DNA from: Hyperoplus lanceolatus
Taxonomy: Eukaryota; Chordata; Actinopteri; Uranoscopiformes; Ammodytidae
Direction: 5' to 3'
Assembly: GCA_026929865.2 (NCBI GenBank)
Contig: CM049414.1
Span: 19,701,501-19,765,500 of the forward strand
Length of the DNA stretch: 64,000 bases
The notes beneath the pieces are model-generated. The model searched no databases, was not told the origin of the DNA, and saw only the letters and a list, made by a program, of their open reading frames with translations. How positions within the stretch are numbered: the stretch's first letter is position 1; each line of letters opens with the position of its first letter. The position numbers and the translations under genes are program-made. Positions 48,963 to 61,975 of the stretch are shown here, in pieces.

Positions 48963-49410
48963 AGTGGAAAAACAAACCAGGAAAGGGCAAAACCGACAAT
49001 AAAAAACAACTGTGAGGGAATAAGACGAAAATGTAAATCAAAAAAGGCAATGACGTATATATCCACCAAAAAAACAGACGAACGAAATGCCCAGTTAGGA
49101 GAGTTTGGGAATGATGCAGTTTAGCTGCGAAACGAGCAGGAAACTGTGGGAGTAATCCTGTAAATGCTAGTCCTCAGCTCGAGAGCGATGGTCTCATTAG
49201 TGGTGGCTGGTCCTCTGACTGACTCCATCCATGTTGAGACATCAGACCATTGCAGGATTCTTCACTCGTTGCTCCATGCAGAGCTCAGCCAGGGCCAATT
49301 TGAAGCCACACAGTAGAGAGGCACCGCGGGCTCCACTCGCCTGTCCGTCACACACTGCTGGTCCCCGACTGGGGCAGAGTCCAAGGGGGGTGACATTTGG
49401 ATTCAGAAAC
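48963..49410 (-). other. flrt2: flrt2 5' leader region
   Basis: Minus-strand sequence between the start codon and the outer candidate splice acceptor. It has at least six ATGs, most followed by early stops. If the outer acceptor is used the leader is uORF-rich; if the inner acceptor (49010-49011) is used, only about 47 bases of leader precede the start in this exon and the ATGs are intronic. Confidence 0.55.
49010..49011 (-). other. Inner candidate 3' splice site of flrt2
   Basis: On the minus strand the sequence runs through a T-rich tract and CTTATTCCCTCACAG before the junction, a good acceptor. It would exclude the upstream ATGs from the mRNA. Confidence 0.45.
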
Positions 49411-49412
49411 CT
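49411..49412 (-). other. Outer candidate 3' splice site of flrt2
   Basis: The minus strand reads TTCTTTGTTTTCCCACAG before the junction, with a consensus-like branch sequence TACTAAT (49442-49436) about 25 bases upstream. It is a textbook acceptor and would start the coding exon at 49410. Confidence 0.6.
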
Positions 49413-49542
49413 GTGGGAAAACAAAGAAGTGCCAGATTAGTATAGTTTAGGGGTGGCCTGTTCTTGGAAAAAGGGCCTCTCTTTCCCACCGTCTTCCTCT
49501 GTTTCTTTATTTGACATACAAACATGCACACGAACGTACACA

Positions 49543-49544
<2 letters not shown>

Positions 49545-49622
<78 letters not shown>
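49545..49622. repeat. (CA)39 microsatellite
   Basis: A perfect CA run lying about 100 bases upstream (gene sense) of the outer flrt2 branch-point sequence, so probably intronic; it reads as (TG)n on the flrt2 strand. Confidence 0.97.
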
Positions 49623-49626
<4 letters not shown>

Positions 49627-51435
49627 CCAACTGTTCCTTTCCATGCATTGTTTCCCTCATGGGCTGGGTATTAATGAAAAAGCTTGAGTCAAAAAATCTG
49701 ATAAATATTCAGAACTGCTCTTGCACATCCGGTTTCACAGACATAAAGAAGGCTATTATCTCTTCCTCTGAATCAAAGGAGGGAATAGACCACTTCAAGG
49801 ACACACACACAGACTTATGGATTCAGTGGTTCTGAGCAACATCAGTGCTGCTTAATGGAAAACATGCTAAAACGAGATTATGCCAATGAAAAGACAACAC
49901 CTTCTTTGTGTGACAACATTTCCTAGGGGGAGAGGACAAACCAGAAAACAAGTAACAGCTGTCTTTTTTGTCGTATGCTGACCGTGTGGGCAGAGGTAAA
50001 CGAATAAACACATAGGTGCTTACAGTAAACAGAGGCAATTGTTCTGCCCTTGGCCAAAGGAGGAGCTTGTTATCACGCACAGCCCTGTACACACCATCTA
50101 ACGCAACAAAGATTTAAGGCCAAGAAGAGTGGAATTTAAAAAAACAAAGGACCATGCATATCGGCTCCCCCTCTCTCCAGAGTGACATACACGAGCTGTC
50201 AAATGAAATGGGATTGGAAAATAATTTAGTCCTACCACCTGCAATAAATGATCGATACAGGCTATTTTTCAGCACGGAGAGGCTTGTAGTAAAGCACAAG
50301 GCCACTGGCTTACAGTAGACCCCCAGTTCCATTATTCCAAGTTTTATGACCCATCAAACATTTTTTTCCCGTCCTCTTCCCCTGACACGATTGAAAGATA
50401 CCGCTTGTCATCGTCGGCTTTTAGCTTAACTTGCAGCTCCACCCAGACTCAATGTGGGATGACACACACTAATGGGAGCGATGCCTTGAATGCTAAGCAC
50501 AGGCACGGCCATGAGCGTTGGCTGAGGTGTCCTGCAGGGTTGTCAAGGAAAAGGAGTAGCCCTACAGCCTCATAAATAAGGAAACATTCAGAATTCTTGC
50601 TGTTTTGCCTGAATTCTGTGTTACACAATTTCAGGTTTTCCAGATGTGTGGCAGCCATGACAGAGAGCTTTAATGTGTAGAGAAAGATAGAAAAAAATAT
50701 ATATAAAATAACAATTAAAATTGTGAAAAACATAAAATGTATCTATTTGCCGTTGTGGCCCTGCTTCTTCAAAGTCCCTGTATTGTTTGTGGATGCGCCA
50801 GCATGGGCTCATTGTGGCAGTAAGGGGAGGAAAAAAAACACGATCCTTTGACACACTTCTCTTATCTACTTCTCTAGATTAAAATAGCAAAATGTAATCA
50901 AATAAGCTTTGGGGAGTAAAAGCAACCACATGAGGCGATAAAATGTGCCTATCACAGCAGCAGAATCAACAGCAGAAGGCAGCACCATCAAGATTATTAA
51001 AGCTGCATAAATAATATGTCACCGTGAATTCAAATAATAATGTCAAAAAAAGAAGAAGCAATGATGTCAGGCGAGGTCGCTCTTTACTTGACATGAGCAG
51101 ACCTGGTAAATGGCCGACATGGATAGATCGGGGAGGGAAAGTAAATGAGGACTATTTTTTTTCCCATTCTTTCTTTTTAAAATTGTATTTCCAGCCGAGG
51201 GAGCACAGCTTCTCACCGCCGTATGAACGCTGTGTGATATGTGGCCCGGACAATCCGATTAGAACCGGATTTAGCAGCAGAAACGCAATTAAAAGTTTAA
51301 AATGGATCGGGTGTTAAAGAGGCGATAAGAGGCGGATCAGGTAGTATACTTCAAAGCCTGCCACACCGAGCGTTGTTCATTTGAATGAATTATTTCAAAA
51401 GGGAAATTGAAAACCGTGCACTGTATTGAGAGTGA

Positions 51436-51438
51436 CCC

Positions 51439-51500
<62 letters not shown>
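51436..51500. repeat. C20 then (CA)23 compound repeat
   Basis: Twenty C residues (51436-51455) run directly into a pure CA tract ending at 51500. Confidence 0.97.
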
Positions 51501-51503
<3 letters not shown>

Positions 51504-51849
51504 AAGAAAGGAAGAAGAAAAAAAAAAGTCAGATTTTCTTTGTGGGGGCAATCTTTAAGGCGATCCAACGCCAAATTTACCTCATGATAACATTTTTTAA
51601 TTGATCTTAAAAAGTATGTGGGATTTGAGGAATGGATGTCGTAATTATGAATATATTTGCCGGCTGAATTTTTTGGGCAATAAGGGAAAAGCGTTATTCT
51701 GGATCTGCTTTTATATGGGCTGGCTTTAGGTGTATACATCACACATTTCATTGGGATTTTATTTTGCCTGGCATTTAACCTCTACATTTCTATGCCCTGT
51801 GTTGATTGAGAAACATCCACTGTGTAGCCTACCTTTGGTGAGCCTTTAT

Positions 51850-52430
51850 CCATTACAAACCCCCGCTATCGCGTTCAACTTTTCCCCAGTTCTCCGAGCC
51901 ACTGTCCTTCATGCGGTCCTGCTGTATGACCGTGCGTAAAGGTCCGTTCGGCAAAGCTTGCGCGAGTCTGTTCCGATCGGCAGCGTGAACCCGGTACACA
52001 CGATACACAGCATATTCCCTTGCATGGGTCCCCGGCTGTCCAACACTTTTTTTCTGTCTTTAAAACATTTATGGAAAATAAAATGTTTCCCAGCTCCCGT
52101 GCGCTTCACAACGCAGCTCCTCCGCTTTAAGTCAACGCCGTCTGCAGAGCACGGCGACCGGAGAGAACGGTGGCGGCAGGGTTATCGCAGAGCCCACTTC
52201 TTCTCCCCTTCCACACTGTGCCAGAACGGTGAGGAGGACGCGCTCGCCCAAGTGTCCGCCGCCTGATCCGCCACCACCACGGGCCATGACGGGCCAGCTG
52301 CGTTCGTCCGCTGAGCTCTTTTAGTGGGGAATCTAGACAACTTGCCTTCGGTGTCTCCTCCGCGCGCGAGTCTGAGACCGGTCTCCCTGCGAGTTGTTTT
52401 CTTTAGATTGATTCAGTTGATAGTGCGACG
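51850..52430 (-). promoter_or_regulatory. CpG-dense block: candidate flrt2 promoter and first exon
   Basis: CpG dinucleotides are frequent throughout, in sharp contrast to the AT-rich surroundings (for example TCCGCGCGCGAG near 52360 and GACGCGCTCGCCC near 52238). It lies 2.9-3.5 kb upstream of the coding exon. A possible splice donor, AAAG|GTAGGC, is on the minus strand at 51833/51832. No TATA box placement is convincing. Assignment to flrt2 is by position. Confidence 0.5.
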
Positions 52431-52444
52431 TGTGTGCTCTGCTC

Positions 52445-52446
<2 letters not shown>

Positions 52447-52484
<38 letters not shown>

Positions 52485-52520
52485 CCCTCCCTCCCTCCCT
52501 CCCTTCCCTCCCTCCCTCCT
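52447..52520. repeat. (CT)17 and CCCT-rich pyrimidine tract
   Basis: A CT run (52447-52480) is followed by CCCT repeats to about 52520. The purine strand is the flrt2 sense strand, where GAGA-type tracts often sit at promoters. It abuts the CpG-dense block. Confidence 0.9.
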
Positions 52521-52689
52521 CAGAATAAAGAATGCACATCTCCTCCAGCAGCTTTCAGCCACAGATCCTCCCTGCTGCCCTCACACTGCAGAAAATAGTT
52601 TGTCCCTCAGCACACTTCATACATGCTATCTGTGTGTCTGGCCGATCTTGCCCCACGACGGTGCCTGAGCTGCCATGCATTTGATTTTT

Positions 52690-55600
52690 TTTTAAATGCA
52701 GGAATTCGGCTTGAACTCACATTTTGAACGAAAAATCACTACAGGCCACAGTCCCAGTTCGTCTGGATATATATGGGGTTGGGGCCATAAAGTGCCCCTA
52801 AGCCGTATTAGCTGTTTTTTTTAGGAATATGTGTTGACTGCTATAAGGTCCTATTTTAAGGCCCGTTCTCCCCAGTTCTTTCGGAAGGATGAGTTTTTTT
52901 TCTTCATAATTGCTGGTTAATTGAGAATCAGTCCCCCTTTTTCTCTACTTCAAGAACTGTCTCCCAGTGATTTGAATCATTTGCCTGCATTGTGTTGTGT
53001 TCCACTCCCTGTCTCAGTGATAACAGACTCATTAGGCTATTTGTAAGGCTTTGTTACTTAACATACACAAGCCTAGAACAGGTTGATCATATCAGTAAAA
53101 CAAAACCTTGCTATCTCTTAATTTTGAGGTTTTGACAATAGTCCCAATCGGCTGGAATGAATAAATAGCTTAGGGTGGCTACTACTTTGCTAATGTTAGT
53201 AAATGGGAAATAAACCTACTTTTCAGTAAAAGTAGACTTTATTTGTTTCAGGATGTATTCATATGTTGTTCATTGTCTGATGTATAATACATGCTGATGT
53301 ATTGTTGAGATCTGTATATAGAATTGTTGTATTAATAATGTGAGAAGAAAGTCTGTAAAAACTTTGGACACTAATTTGTTGTAAAATGAAATAAGATTTT
53401 AATTCTGGCTTTATCAAACATCTTGATTTGATTGTGTCTAAGAGATGCAAATGTAAGCATCATTTGCAACATTTGCATAATTATTCAACATTTCTGGAAA
53501 AAAATTGTTACACAAAAAAATCATTGCATTAATTGAAGTTATCAACTGGCAAAGTTTCATGATTTAAAAATGTTTCCCTGTTCATCAGCAGTGTCTCAAC
53601 CTTAAAAAGTGTATTAATAAAAGTGATAGTGCCTCTTACTTTGGTGACGTGACTTTGTGGTACCAACTGACAATGTCATGCGGGTAACGTTACAAAGCTA
53701 GGCCAACTGGCTTCCATTAGCTCGCTCGTTTCCACTTTCAGAGTGAAATGCAAAGTAGCACAAGAGTTCCTCCCGAATGTTGCAAAGTGACAGGCAGCTG
53801 CTAGGGGACATTATATTGGCACATTAAAACCGGAAAAAAATACTTTTATTACAACATTTTCTGTTGACTGCACAGGGCATTGGCGTGCAAGACAGAGCTT
53901 CCTCTAGTTCACCATGGTCAAATGCCTGTACCCAGAGGCTTGAAGATTCAATGCCGTTTCCACAAATATGTCAAAAGCAGTCCAACAATAAAAGTACAAT
54001 GGCCATAGCCTCAATACAATTTGTATTTCCTTACACAGGAAAGGGAATGCAACTAATTGGCAGAAGATAGGAGAATTCAGTCTGCATTCAGTCTGACTTC
54101 AAAACTAAAACAGTCATGCTCTGAGTTTTGCATATTAGTTTCTAGCCAGGGGGGCACACAGGAGTCATGAGACCCCCATAGGTCAGCAGGTGCACTTCTG
54201 CCTTTGATCTTTGCCTTTGCTTGCCAAATATCATTCATGTAGCTCTCTGGCCTTTCTGCATATATAACTCCAGGAAACTTTCCAGACAAATTATGCGTTT
54301 CCGGCTGAAATCACTAATGTCATTTTGTCCAATCAGGCGGTTTCGTTGCGCGTGCCATTGAAGTCTTCTGATACGTCGACTGTGCACAGGATGATTTGGT
54401 TGTTCTCAGTGTTTGCCTTTCATGTTTAATTTGGGCCGCCACGTCCCCGAGATAGACGGCCGTTGTGAGGCCCAGTCCACAGCATTTAATTCCTTCATAA
54501 ATCAAGCTTCTGTACGTGGCATGAATTATTGATTGAGTGAATTTAGAGGAAACAGCCTATTTTTATTTTCCCCTTGATGGACATGTTTTGCAGCAGTGCG
54601 CTCTCTTCCTGCTCGATGCAGCACTACGGAACGTCTGTCTCTGGCATGCCACCGGGTATACAATGACAGACACTTAAATGGACGAGAGAGGGGCTCAAGC
54701 CATTGTCTGGCGTGTTAATTTGATTTTCTTCATTGTTGTCAGGCAAAATAACGTGGTGAGAGTTGGATGTGAAATAGCCTGAGCATAGTGATTGCATGTG
54801 ATCAACATTTATTTTAAATAAAGCACATTGGAATTGATTTTAATCTTCTGCAAGTGAAAATGTTAACCATGTTGTACCTTCTTCTGTCAGCCTTGCTCTT
54901 AGTCCCTTTAAACCCAAATCCACCAAATCCTTCTAACTATGTCATTTTGAGAATTAGGGGATATCAAATCAGATTTTTGTAAAGCTTATTGAGACTCGCA
55001 ACTTTAATATCATGTACTGTATTGTTATTTTTTTTACTATTCTTGACCAGATTTCCAATGGCTTCAAGGTTGGTGAGAAAAAAAGTGTACATATCTTTAG
55101 CCTACTGCACAAATGCATAGAGATATTTCAGGCTACGCCCTCTACTGAGTCTCAAAGTGGAAATTCCCCTCGTCAGAGACCTTCCCATGGTGTTTGGTGT
55201 GGCATATTTACTCTGCACGCTTGTGTACCTTGATAAAACTGCTGATACACGTGACCCCGGAGCACATCAAAGCCCGCTCTGTAAATGGGGGGGGGGGTTG
55301 AAAAAAAAGAAGTCTATTCAGATGTGCAGATATAGGTTTCTCCCTTATTGGTGTTCATTCAAATCCCCTGAGACATCATTAGCTTATCACATTTCTCCCT
55401 GCATGAATTTACATCTGGACACCGAGAGACACTTCAAAAGGTATCAACAGGTATCTAATGCAACAGCATGGCCCCTAGAAGAGAACAGTGTATTTTCACT
55501 GCTGAGGAAACTAGTCAGCCAACAACATATTGTATATTTTACTCAAGGAGTGATCTTAGGGGAGGCGATGGAGTCAGGAGATTTCACCGAGTACCAGAGT

Positions 55601-57164
55601 CGGCTTTGGCCAGAATTCATTTTTTTCTTTTATTTTTAGATCTTTTTGTTGTTGTTGTTGTTATTGTTTTGTCTCTGTGTACTGTAAACACATCAGGATT
55701 GACACAGAGAAATTCAATATACAGTTCAGGCACAACAAATACAAATTAAACACCTAGTAAGACACCATGTTATCTCCCACAGCCCTGTAATCAGAGTGAG
55801 ATTAACCAACATTTACCTCCTCACCTTCTTCCCTGGTTAAAGTCCAACAAAATCGACTCCTGAGTCCTGACTCAATACAGCACTGCTGCGTCTGAGCCTC
55901 CATAATGCCACATGGGCTTTACTAATACAATATATTGGTTTGTAAGGGCGTACAGTTGCTAATGGCAAGAAACTGAAGGCCAAAACATTGTTTTTTTAAG
56001 CACTTGTCAATTTTGAGATTATACGTATGGCTATTTTGCTTTCATGACATGTCTTACTTCATATAGTACAAATAAACGGCCCAAAATGTACATTCAGGTG
56101 TGTATTTGACGAAACCTTGTTTGTTTTTGTCTGTATAGTTCTCCTATACAACCATCTTTAAAGGCCATTATCTCAACATTCTTTTTTTAATACTCTGAAC
56201 CAATAATCTTAACTTCTAAAGCACTGTAAGCATAATAAGTAAGATATTGATACATTAATATTATTTCAAATGTTTTTGAAAAAGATGAATACAAAAAAAT
56301 ACTGAATTATTTTAGTAGTGAACTGGCGCAGTTTCAGGATGATATATATAAGTTGAAAATGTGTCTGGCCTTAAAAGAAGAGAAAAATAGTGTGTGGGCA
56401 GTCAAAAGGCCAGCGGCGTCGCTCAATCAGGGTCATTTCACGAGTAGCAGCACACTCTCACATGAGCATGTGAATTATAGGGGAGGCAAAGTGAATGCAG
56501 TGTCCGGACTGAATGCTGCCCTGTGCTAATGCCAGGCTGTAAAAACACTGACTTGACAACAAGCAAGCCCCTGTAGTTCTGCTGAGGGAGGGACAGGGGG
56601 AGGGAGAAGCAGTGAGAGAGGCGAGTAAGGGGAAATATGCAGAAGAAAAAAGAGTTAAAGAGGTTTAAAAAAATTGCTCAAAAAGAGGACAGGGAGAGAG
56701 GATTGTGGATTAGAGCTGTGTATCTGCCATGTGGCTGCCATGTCATCCCTGTCCTCCTAAGATGTAATACCTCAGACAACTGCTTAGCAACGTATCATTT
56801 GTTGAGATAAGCGGTGGCCATTTTGAGCCGTTCTCTGCTATAAACACAGCTTGAAGGAAGGATCCACGCTTGGAAGGTCCTACTTGGTTTGTACATCTCC
56901 GGTTTGTCCTGTTCAGTGCACCCATAGGTGAGCACTACATTCAGTACATCAGTGAAACCCCAAACCTTACTCTTATTTTCAGAATCCTCAAAGACTTTTA
57001 GATCATTTCACAACTTGTGCATCTTTTAAGCCACGGCTAAATTAACATTTTGTACGGACTGTAGATAAACAGTTCCAATTTATTGATCGCCTGAATAGGG
57101 CCACCATCTATTTGCCTTGTTTATATTTAGTGATGTCTTTCAAACATTTGCATAAACTATCATG
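52690..57164. other. Gene-free stretch upstream of flrt2
   Basis: No gene or bounded transposon is recognised. A G9 run lies at 55288-55296. The 160-codon open frame at 55157-55639 has no domain and low coding character. The segment 54540-54800 is a plausible conserved non-coding candidate only. Confidence 0.45.
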
Positions 57165-57395
57165 ACATTTGGTACATATCCATACTGCCCAGAATATGAA
57201 CCCTACTATTGATCGACTAGTGTAACAACATTGGTGATCACTGGACTTTTCTTCCAGCGCTGCCATCAGGTCAAAAATAATTCATAATTGGCTCAATACT
57301 TGGGTTTATGATGATATACCTGCAAAACCTATGACATCGGCTGTTTTGTTTATTGCTGATTAGCAAATGTTAGCATGTTAACATGCTGAAGTAAG
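57165..57395. repeat. Probable fish interspersed repeat fragment
   Basis: Words such as TTGGTGATCACTGGACTTTT, CATCAGGTCAAAA and TTAGCATGTTAACATGCT match the style of a repeat I recall as common in teleost introns. A related ATGTTAGCATGCTAAT word is at 63941-63956. Ends are not defined. Confidence 0.4.
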
Positions 57396-59357
57396 TAGGT
57401 AAACGGTCAACTTTGTTTATAAAAACAAAGAAGGTTGCACAAATATGGAATTGTATTTTAAAGAGTTAAATCAATGTGTCAAGGCAAAGTGCTCGTGCTA
57501 GACCTGGTCTATTGTCTGGATGGAGAAAACGAAGGGAAACAAAAAGGTTTCAAGCATCTGAAAGTGGGTTTGAAACTGAATTTAGGATTTAACGAGATGT
57601 CTAACTCCGTATGACATGGCACAAACAACACGACTGTTCACTCAAATATGTCACGTTGGTGTTGTATTGCTTATGTTAGCATACACATCCTCACACTGCT
57701 TCTCCTGCTGGGTGTACGCTCAGCTTTGAATGAAGGTTTCCAGGTATATACGCATATTTATTTTGCAACTTCAGGCATTAAGGCATGCATAACCTGGGGA
57801 TATAGGTCAAACGTTCTCATTTATACTTTATCTGTATGTCCACTTCATTGAAGTCGTTTCCTCCAGTCCCCAGTGTGACTTCAGGCATCTTCTTGGGATT
57901 AGATCTATGTGCCGTGTAATTATGTTGGTAGATTAAGTTTAAACTGGTCGTTTAAATGAGGAAAAAGGTCCTTGAGATTTGTGCTTCAAATACAAAAACA
58001 ATAAAAAATGCTTCTTCCTGCATGTGCAAGAAACTAGAGAGAAGCCCTTGTTTTGTGCTGCCTTATCTCCCAAAACCTATTGTTTAATTACCACTGGTGT
58101 TTCACAGCTAAACATTTTTCAGCCCTAATCTTCACTTAAGCGTTCCCTGGAAATGGTGGTGGGCAATAATGCTGTCTACATTTGGTCAAATATTCATGAG
58201 AAAAAGATACAACGCAAGGTTGCACAATCCAAGTTTTTTTATGTGTGGTTGTTTTTAGCATTAAAAGGCTCAAGTGTGCGTGTTTTGAGAACATTACCAA
58301 TCCCATGAGTTTCACCTTATTTGGTGAAAATATGCTGCTACATTAGCGCAGTGTTAGGTATCTTCTCAGCCAAAAACAAGAGTAACACAGCACTGACTTG
58401 CTAAAAACACCCATGCTTTTTAGGAGTCAAAGTAAAGGGACCTCTGAGACTGGAGATCATCAGAGGAAGAAAAGAAGAGGAGGGAAATAGACAGATGCCA
58501 GGAAAGAGCAGGTCTTGGGGTCACGCGAAAGATGGGCCTGATCCCACCTCCAATCCCTGAAGCTTTTCTTTTGTTTGAAGTCACATCTGGGCTACATTTC
58601 CCCCTCTGAGTTGAGTCAAGAGGAAGTCTTCTGGGTGGGTGGAAGGGCCGCTCCTGCCTCCCAGGCTAAACTGTACAAATAGTGCAGATCCATGAGTCAC
58701 TAAAACTAGGGACTGAACCAGCCAATGTCCAGACCATGATTCAGATCTCATCATGGTGGATTCTCTGATGACTGTTGCGAATACAAAAGGTGTCTTATCA
58801 ATATCAGTCATGCCAAGATGTTTGAGATAAGATCAAGATAAGCAAGCAAAATTGCTTAATCCATCCTGCAAAATGTGTTAACTTCCTATGGGGGTGCTAG
58901 GGGTAGGAAAACATTCACTACGGATCCAAACATAAAGCGTAAATTACCATCTTCAGCAATGCCAACAAGGTGGGTTAATTGTTAGCTGCTGACTGGTGAA
59001 AAGGTTTACGTTTCCCTCTAAGTCAACATCAGATCAGTGGTTCCCAACCAGATGGTCACGACATGTATCCAAGGGGTCAGCAGAGGATTTAAGGGGGAAT
59101 TTATTATTTAAGATTTAGGGAAACTATAATGAGTCTTATTTTGCCATGCAAAATTATATGGAGTTTTTTTAATCTTCCCTTTTTTCATGTGAAACATTGG
59201 CCGATTTCTCATCTTCAGACACAATCCGGACACTGATTTGAACAGTATTAGGGGTTCACATGCAATACAACACAAAAAGAAGGTAGAACCTTACATTGGC
59301 ATCAGGATTTCCCAAAACACAGTTGTTCAAGTTATATTACAGCTTAAATATTCAAGT
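57396..59357. other. Gene-free stretch
   Basis: No gene, RNA gene or bounded repeat is recognised. Open frames are under 80 codons and carry no domain. Confidence 0.5.
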
Positions 59358-59740
59358 ATTAAAGGGGCACTCCACCGATGGAGATCAGCTTACTCATCAC
59401 AAGGAGAATTGCTCAGCTTGTGAAAACAGTCTCATTCTGTAGTAAAAAGTATTTAGCCTGATGATGGCATCTGAGTTATCTCAGCTTGGGTTTTAAAATT
59501 ACATTGGAAATTATAACAAAAATCTAGCATTACATACTTTGGCTTCGGAGTATGAAAGACGTGGGCGTTTAGCAGGCAGGGAGCGTCTAATGAAAGACTG
59601 TTGGGCTACAATATGGGAAATGTGAGATCCAGTGTTTTTGGAGTTTTTCCCTTACTTGAATAGAATATCTTGGTTTCTGCTCCTTTGACTTTGACCATTA
59701 TTTGTTATTTCCTAAAGTTGCCAACTTTATTGAAATGCAA
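59358..59740. repeat. Probable fish interspersed repeat, unclassified
   Basis: It begins TTAAAGGGGCACTCCACCGAT, a phrase I associate with a dispersed teleost element, and later has ACAATATGGGAAATGTG. The right end was not found; the class is unknown. Confidence 0.4.
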
Positions 59741-59939
59741 TACCAGATCATACAGAAGAGTTGAAACTACTGCTTTGGGCTGTTTAGTTTAAACCAACTA
59801 CATATAGTTATAAGAGCTGGCGAAACACATTAAAAAGATTTTAACAGTAAAAATCTAGATTTTATTATCACAAATAAAATGTTGCTTCACGGGGCTTTAA
59901 AATGGTCAAAACGCTGTAAAATTACTTTTTATTCAAATC

Positions 59940-60215
59940 AGTGAATATCTCCTCATGATTATGCAACCTGTCCGTACTGTGTGTGCAAAAAGAAAATGCT
60001 GTTAATACACAGCCTAGGCTCTGTCAACAGGTATGTAAACAAAGGGTATGTAAACAAAGAGGGCCCACATAGCTTGCAGCATGCCCGTTCACAGACTAGG
60101 CTGTGTATTAAGTCTGGAATTTTATTCGGCGTACACACAGTATGTACAGGTAGCAGATTGTAAGGAGATATTCACCTATTTCGACAAGCATTCTCCAAAA
60201 TCGCTGGCTCTACCT
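59940..60215. mobile_element. Foldback element related to the 38 kb MITE
   Basis: Arms 59941-59986 and 60129-60175 are imperfect inverted copies (GTGAATATCTCC at their outer ends). A second inner pair, TTAATACACAGCCTAG against CTAGGCTGTGTATTAA, lies near 59999 and 60096. The right flank carries CAAGCATTCTCCA, shared with the 38013-38348 element. Confidence 0.65.
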
Positions 60216-60890
60216 TGAACTGAATTAAAGTTTCAGCCAAGGTTTTTGAGCCAATCATTCATTTCCTGTAGAATATTAAATACGAGCATAGTGCTTTACA
60301 ATTTAAATTAGATTACGAGCCAAGACCAATAGAAAGGAGGAAAATGATTTGTAATGCATTTTCATAAAAAATTAATTAAAAAAACACAATTATTTCTTCT
60401 TAAATAATTAAAGAACAAATTAGTGATAAAGTATGTCTTAACCTGTGACCAGCACCTTGATTTGATCAGGCCCTTACAGCTGTGCATAGCTGTTTAAAGG
60501 CTCAGCCTTGTGCTCAAGTGACAATCTATGTTTATCTTCGGCTTTCCCCTCCTACTAATTAACTAAGCCCTGAAACACCACAACACCCAGGTCCCCTGAA
60601 CCTTTTTCTTTCTGACAGCTTCCCCCTGCAGCTGATTTATTATTGCATGATTTCAAATTAGTGCTGAGTGCAGAATGTCTCACAACAATTTACACTCACA
60701 TGACCCAGGCCACTTATTAATTTCTAAACTTTAATTAGAGATCATTACTATGTAGTGCAGATAGTGTAGTTTAGTATGGACAGATATATAATGTAAAACT
60801 GGCTTATTTATTTAGCCCCAAATAAAATAAAGAGTAGATGATTAGTGTTATCATCCTCATAATATTTTAATTTAGCGAGTTAGATCATCC

Positions 60891-60936
<46 letters not shown>

Positions 60937-61967
60937 CTCTCTCTCTCTCTCTCTCTCTGGGGTTGAGGCAAGGAGGTTGTTAATTTTTTGACTTGGCTTC
61001 TATGCTCCCTCGTCCTGGCTTCCAGATTAAATACTAGGCCAATCTTTATTCCTCGTGGAAAGTTTTAATTGCCTGGGAAGCAAAGAGACATTTTAGCTTG
61101 CAGTGCAGCCGGAAGCAAACATGGTAATGGGAAAGGGTTGTATTATGTATTCCAGCCCTCCCCTTGCCTTTCAGAGAGAGAGAGAGCAATCCCTGTGATG
61201 CATGAGGCAGGAATTTTGGATAAATCCAGATTACATCAGAAATCAGATGAAAACAGGGTTCAAAAACACAGACAGCTAAAGTATAATCACACTGTCAGAT
61301 GCCGCTAAACCACAGTGTTTAATCCTTTGCCACTGCTTGTCCTTTTCTATCAAGCTTCATAATTTAATATTATTATCCCATGCCTTAATGATATACCCTT
61401 TTTTCCCCCTCTGGTTAATTCATCATCATCAAAAAGCATTTTTCAAGTATTTTTTTTTCTTTCTAGCGACAATCACAGCATAAGCCTTGGCGAGCTTACA
61501 CTGTAACTTAATGCTTTATGGTATTAAAGCCTGGCGTGTGTTCATTTGCTCGTATTCTGGAATTATTGCTCACAAGTTGAAATAAAACTCCTTCTCCACA
61601 ATGCCATGCCCCGGAGACAAACAGATGCAGATGAAGCAGTCGGGATTACTATTTTCTTTTTCCGTCGCGTGCTGACAGCGCTAGTACTTTATCTTTTTGT
61701 TTACAGGATCCTCCAGTGCTGCTCACCACGTTGTGAAGAGCATAATTTGAGATTTCGCTAAATAGCATTTTTGCCCCATATGGTTTTGCTGAGGCGGTAA
61801 CCCCCTTTAAAACAATCTGCGGTTCCATCTGGTCACTGTGGTTTTTGCCCTACTTGCCTGTTTGTCCCCCCCCCCATCCCCTTTGCTTTCACTTACTGCC
61901 GCAGCATGTCACCCCACAAAGAGAATAAAATCTCACGACACATCCTGAGGGGGTGTCTCTAGGTAGA
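60216..61967. other. Gene-free stretch
   Basis: It holds the compound CA/CT repeat at 60894-60958; otherwise no gene or bounded repeat is recognised. The segments 60470-60740 and 61330-61800 look like non-repetitive desert DNA. Confidence 0.5.
60894..60958. repeat. (AC)19-(CT)13 compound microsatellite
   Basis: An AC run to about 60932 passes directly into a CT run to 60958. Confidence 0.95.
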
Positions 61968-61975
61968 TGTCGACA

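Larger units (their letters stand above)
49413..51835. other. Probable flrt2 first intron
   Basis: It lies between the candidate acceptors and the CpG-rich block. No exon or bounded transposon is recognised. It holds two CA tracts (49545-49622 and 51455-51500) and a C20 run (51436-51455). Confidence 0.45.

Noticed and set aside
52324..52668. 114-codon frame over the CT tract as an N-terminal exon
   Set aside because: Serine/leucine/proline runs come from the CT and CCCT repeats, and FLRT proteins are encoded in one coding exon.
55157..55639. 160-codon open frame as a possible gene
   Set aside because: Low-complexity ending, no recognisable domain and no homologous phrase; treated as chance.
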